Source: Siphonodentalium dalli (Eukaryota > Mollusca > Scaphopoda > Gadilida > Siphonodentaliidae). Taken from it: 64,000 bases of DNA. The stretch covers positions 227,670,961 to 227,734,960 of the forward strand of contig CP136066.1 of NCBI GenBank assembly GCA_032622095.1, read 5' to 3'. The position numbers and the translations under genes are program-made. The notes below the pieces were generated by a model that had not been told where the DNA came from, made no database searches, and saw only the letters and a program-made list of their open reading frames with translations. Of this stretch, positions 59,901 through 64,000 are shown in pieces (position 1 is the stretch's first letter; each line of letters starts with the position of its first letter).

Positions 59901-60768
59901 TTTAGCGCACACTGTACCAGAAAGTGTACCAAAAAGTGTACCAAAAAGTGTACCAAAAAGTACCACGCCCACCTTTAGCGCACACTGTACCAGAAAGTGT
60001 ACCAAAAAGTGTACCAAAAAGTGTACCAACAAGTACCACGCCCACTTTCAGCGCACACTGTACCAAAAAGTGTACCAAAAAGTGTACCAAAAAGTGCCAC
60101 GCCCACTTTCAGCGCACACTGTACCAAAAAGTGTACTAAAAAGTGTACCAAAAAGTGTACCAAAATATGCCACGCCCACTTTCAGAGCACACTGTACCAG
60201 AAAGTGTACCAAAAAGTGTACCAAAAAGTGCCACGCCCACTTTCAGCGCACACTGTACCAGAAAGTGTACCAAAAAGTGTACCAAAAAGTGTACCAAAAA
60301 GTGCCACGCCCACTGTCAGCGCACACTGTACCAAAAAGTGTACTAAAAAGTGTACCAAAAAGTGCCACGCCCACTTTCAGCGCACACTGTACCAAAAAGT
60401 GTACTAAAAAGTGTACCAAAAAGTGCCACGCCCACTTTCAGCGCACACTGTACCAAAAAGTGTACCAAAAAGTGTACCAAAAAGTGTACCAACAAGTACC
60501 ACGCCCACTTTCAGCGCACACTGTACCAGAAAGTGTACCAAAAAGTGTACCAAAAAGTGCCACGCCCACTTTCAGCGCACACTGTACCAAAAAGTGTACT
60601 AAAAAGTGTACCAAAAAGTGCCACGCCCACTTTCAGCGCACACTGTACCAGAAAGTGTACCAAAAAGTGTACCAAAAAGTGCCACGCCCACTTTCAGCGC
60701 ACACTGTACCAGAAAGTGTACCAAAAAGTGTACCAAAAAGTGCCACGCCAACTTTCAGCGCACACTGT
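44990..60768 (+). repeat. Satellite array 2 (same family, complete in window)
   Basis: This is the same bipartite satellite, seen from edge to edge. At the left edge (45003-45350) the monomers are more diverged and carry only two or three 12-mers, rising to three to five further in. From 46353 onward it is collinear with array 1 (1-14029). Offsets drift from 46352 to 46739 through gains and losses of 12 bp and one extra block of about 351 bp near 59.0-59.3 kb. The right edge is the same CACACTGTA junction as in array 1. Roughly 245 monomers by length. Confidence 0.97.
58960..59345 (+). repeat. Extra 351-bp block in satellite array 2
   Basis: The unit with GTGTAGCAGAAAGT variant (AGC instead of ACC) occurs once in array 1 (near 12631) and twice here (near 59009 and 59357). 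Matching landmarks 58787 and 59138 are 351 bp apart. The duplication is absent from copy 1. Confidence 0.8.
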
Positions 60769-61501
60769 ATTCGTACTTGGCCTGTATCATCAGCTGGGAA
60801 ATACACATACCAACTTTGGTTCAGATCAAATAATCCAAACTGGAGTTATCGATCGGAATAATGTTAACAGACGCCAGGACGGCCCGACGGACGGCTCAAC
60901 AGATGGACAGACTGATTACATAATACGATCTTTTTTTTAAAAAGGGCGTATAAAAATAATTGGTGACTCGAAAATTAAATGAGCCTTTAAACAATAATAT
61001 CTCAACACGAGTCAACAGTCTTAATTTAACCCTTTACCCAACAGAACGGCCCTGTGCCAATGCATTCTCTTATATATGCGAGTCGACCATAGGTCGCCTC
61101 CATATATAAGAGAATGCATTGGCTTAACACATTAAAAATTATAAAATTGTTAAAGAATATAAGATTATTTTTTTTTAGGCCAATGCATTCTCTTATATAT
61201 GCGAGGCGACCTATGGTCGACTCGCATATATTTATATTATTTTGGCAAGAATATAAGATTTTTTTTTTTTAGGCGAATGCATTCTCTCATATATGGTAGG
61301 CATATTTAAGAGAATGCATTAGCACAGGGTTTTCGCAAAAAAGGGATAATCATCAAATCACATCTCAATGACCCATGAACCAGTCTATTTTGATGAAATT
61401 GGACAACCTAAAACACCTAGTATTATATAAGATAGGATACTGCCTAATATAACAATGTCATTTCATATTAATAATATTATCGAATAATTCTTTTATCACA
61501 G
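60769..61501. mobile_element. Copy 2 of the lectin left flank with the TTAA-type MITE
   Basis: Same as 14030-14762. The MITE starts at TTAA 61026 and carries the same three cassettes, including the same truncated second one. The acceptor TTTTATCACAG ends it. Confidence 0.9.
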
Positions 61502-61595
61502 GGAAATCCATGTTTCAACGACCAACCAACAATTGGAACACAGTGCAAATGTCAGCTGCCATATTGGGGAAGATGTTGTCAGTTGGACGCACAAG
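61502..61595 (+). CDS. C-type lectin gene copy 2, EGF-like exon
   Basis: Identical to 14763-14856, with the same acceptor, donor and CKCQLPYWGRCC motif. If the candidate exon at 30240-30340 is real, this is the exon it would join. Confidence 0.72.
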
Positions 61596-62064
61596 GTATC
61601 TATCTAATCATGCAGTGTAAATAATACTCCTGTATAGAGCCTCACACGGACCCAAGCAGACGATATTCATCAGTACATTGATCTCTGTCAGTGAGAGCTT
61701 TCCAATGAATGGCAACAAGCCATATTTCCGACTAAATCCTGAAAAATTACCCATAATTCTGCTGTGGTTAATGAGCCGATTATTTAGAGCATTACTGTAG
61801 ATTTCTCATATTAAAATGTACCTGTCCACATTTGCAGTACGATTAAAACTTACACATCAGTATTCAGAATCTTGGTGGGATTTGAAATCCAGATTAATAT
61901 ATTTAATACATTTGAATTTTTTTTTTTGCCTACCCTATTTTTAAACAAACTAAAAACAATTTGCCAGATTAATTCCCCCCCCCCCCCTCCCACCTCGCCT
62001 AACTTTCAGCGCAAAAAAAATATGCAAACCAAGTAATAAAAAATGAAATGCTACTTTGTTTCAG
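61596..62064. other. Intron 1 of copy 2
   Basis: Carries the same half TA-type MITE (61687-61799) and one more C in the poly-C tract than copy 1. Confidence 0.85.
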
Positions 62065-62274
62065 ACTGCCCATCATTACATGACTACTCCCTGTACAATC
62101 TAACTAACTCAAATGTCTGTCTGAAATATTTCGGCGACACGTCAGGTGATAGGATGAACTCCACCGACGCCATGGAGTACTGCGCCAATGAAGGCGGGCA
62201 CCTGCTGGTCTTAGAAGATCAAGTGATGCTGGATGACGTCAAAGTAATTCTCACCGGACTAGGCAAAACTTCAG
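62065..62274 (+). CDS. C-type lectin domain copy 2, N-terminal half
   Basis: Identical to exon 15325-15534, including the DCPSL start, the EYC helix cysteine and the TTCAG|GTAAAT donor. Exon 3 of this copy would fall beyond the window end, so whether it shares the frameshift pattern cannot be checked here. Confidence 0.85.
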
Positions 62275-62450
62275 GTAAATTCAGGTAAAACTTCAGGTAA
62301 ATTCAGGTAAAACTTCAGGTAAAACGTCAGGTAAATTCAGGTAAAACTTCAGGTAAAACGTCAGGTAAATTCAGGTAAAACTTCAGGTAAATCGTCAGGT
62401 AAAACTTCAGGTAAAGCGTCAGGTAAAACGACAGGTAAATTCAGGGTCGG
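62271..62450 (+). repeat. Splice-donor minisatellite, copy 2
   Basis: The same 15 CAGGTAAA motifs in the same order as 15531-15710. No unit was gained or lost. Confidence 0.95.
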
Positions 62451-62507
62451 GATCCTAATATAATTAGATCACCAGAGAAGAAAAGCATGCATACTATTAT
62501 GATCATG

Positions 62508-62588
62508 CCCTGTGCCAATGCATTCTCTTATATATGCGAGTCGACCATAGGTCGCCTCGCATATATAAGAGAATGCATTGGCCTAACA
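62508..62588 (+). mobile_element. Solo palindromic cassette, copy 2
   Basis: Same as 15768-15848. Confidence 0.85.
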
Positions 62589-62808
62589 AATTTATATTAT
62601 TTTTTATAATTGTTAAAAATTGTAAAAAAAAAAATTAAATGATAAAATTGTTAAAGAATGTAAGAAATAATAAAAAATTTTTTTAATAAATGTAAGAAAT
62701 AATGATAAATGAAAGTGTCAATGACACTGTAGCTCAACTTGGAAAGGGAATAATTTCATGTGTTAAAGTCAATGGAGTGATTAGGAATGTGGAAAGTTGA
62801 AAGGCATA

Positions 62809-63475
62809 GTTATGCAAAGAGTAAAATCTAAGATGACCGCTGGCAGCCATGTTTTTTTTGCCAAATGATCCCAAAAAGACTCGTTCCCATTTACATGTCA
62901 TTATTAACATCCAGTACAAATTTCATGAAGATCTGACAAAAGCTACGACCTGTAGGCCGCGCCAAAGGATTTAGTCATGCAAAGAGTTAAATCCAAGATG
63001 GCTTCTGGTGGCCATTTTTTTTGGCCGAATGACCCCAAAATGACTCGTTCCCATCTACATGTCAATATTAACATCCTTGACAAATTTCATGATGATCAAA
63101 CGAGCAGTATGACCTGTAGCCCGCACCAATGGATTGAATTTTTAAATCCAAAATGGTGGCTGGTGGCCATGTTTTTTGCCGAATGACCCCAAAATAACTC
63201 GTTCCCATCTACATGACAATGTCAACATTCAGTATAAAATTTCATAAAGATCGGACCAAAGGTACGACCTGTAGCCCGTGCTAATGGATTGAATTTTGAA
63301 ATCCAAGATGGCCGCTGGTGGCCATGTTGTTTGTCCGAATGACTCCAAAATGACTCGTTCCCATCTACATTCCAATTTCAACAGCCATGACAAATTTCAT
63401 GATGATCAGACTAAAGGTACGACCTGTCGCCCGTGCTAAAGGATTCAGTCATACAAAGAGTAAAATCCAAAATCT
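62809..63475. repeat. Degenerate ~155-bp tandem repeat, copy 2
   Basis: Same as 16069-16735. Confidence 0.85.
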
Positions 63476-63729
63476 CAAAATCTATGCCTTCCAATATTTT
63501 TTTCCAACAAACTATAAGGAATGAAGAGTTTGAAAAGTTGTGTCATTAAATATACGCTATTGAATACACCAAAGAGTCTTAATTTATTTATCTGGGACTA
63601 TTTCTTAACCCGAACAAACGCAGAGTTAATCGAAACATCACTCCATGCCTTATAGAAGCCTATGTTAGTTTCGGGTCCTATTTGTTGATTTAAGTATGTT
63701 TTGTCAAGGTTTTGGACCATGTAATAAAT

Positions 63730-63890
63730 AGAATCTACAACTCGTCCCCAGTTTATAGCAGAATTAACAAAACTCGTTGAGTAAATTCGGTCTGGACCGA
63801 GTAAATTAGGTCTGGACCGAGCCTTTCCTAATTTACTCGACTCGTTTTGTAAATTCCGCTATAAACTGGGGGTTCGTTGTAGATCCTCTA
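63730..63890. mobile_element. Foldback/MITE-like inverted repeat, copy 2
   Basis: Same as 16990-17150. Confidence 0.8.
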
Positions 63891-64000
63891 TATATGACCA
63901 TAACCTATTCATATTTTCTTTATTTGTGTTGGGAATAGTAGACGGCGCTTACCAGTGCAGTCAAATTTCACTCTTAACAATATCGCAGCAAATGAACAGT

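Larger units (their letters stand above)
46353..64000 (+). repeat. Copy 2 of the ~46.7-kb tandem segmental repeat (cut by window end)
   Basis: Collinear with 1-17260. The offset is 46352 at the start and 46740 at the end. The window closes before copy 2 would reach lectin exon 3, expected near 64905. The sequence at 45003-46352 would correspond to array sequence left of the window in copy 1. Confidence 0.9.

Overview
This window is animal nuclear DNA. The only protein-coding sequence I trust is a split C-type lectin gene with GT-AG introns. The rest is satellite, minisatellites and many short non-autonomous DNA transposons (TTAA-, TA- and hAT-type), plus a tRNA-derived SINE. An EGF-like piece joined to a C-type lectin domain, set in MITE-rich DNA, fits a marine invertebrate. 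A mollusc is my best guess, but the sequence alone does not prove the phylum. I see no bacterial, viral or CRISPR features.

Layout. 1-14029: satellite array built from a 25-bp spacer followed by n copies of a 12-mer (GTACCAAAAAGT). 14030-18640: three lectin exons (14763-14856, 15325-15534, 18165-18367) with repeat-filled introns. 18640-43988: repeat-rich DNA with one weak candidate exon near 30.24 kb. 43989-44990: the same satellite in inverted, degenerate 37-bp form. 44990-60768: a second plus-oriented satellite array. 60769-64000: a second copy of the lectin flank, in which the first two exons recur (61502-61595, 62065-62274).

Large-scale structure. Positions 1-17260 recur at 46353-64000, giving a tandem repeat of about 46.7 kb that is cut by both window edges. 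From the array edge onward, about 3.2 kb, the only difference I found is one C in a poly-C tract. Inside the arrays the copies differ mainly by whole 12-bp units and one extra 351-bp block. This is either a very recent segmental duplication or two haplotypes joined end to end by the assembler.

Most notable signals. (1) Lectin exon 2 ends in a minisatellite made of 15 consecutive perfect splice-donor motifs (CAGGTAAA). (2) Lectin exon 3 looks like it carries two compensating frameshifts that erased the inner disulphide of the lectin fold. (3) A palindromic cassette of about 70 bp is shared by several transposon families with different terminal repeats. (4) The satellite has a strict position code for 12-mer variants, nested higher-order repeats, and an inverted edge that appears to preserve its 37-bp ancestral unit. 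The long open frames across the satellite are by-products of its composition and are not annotated as genes.
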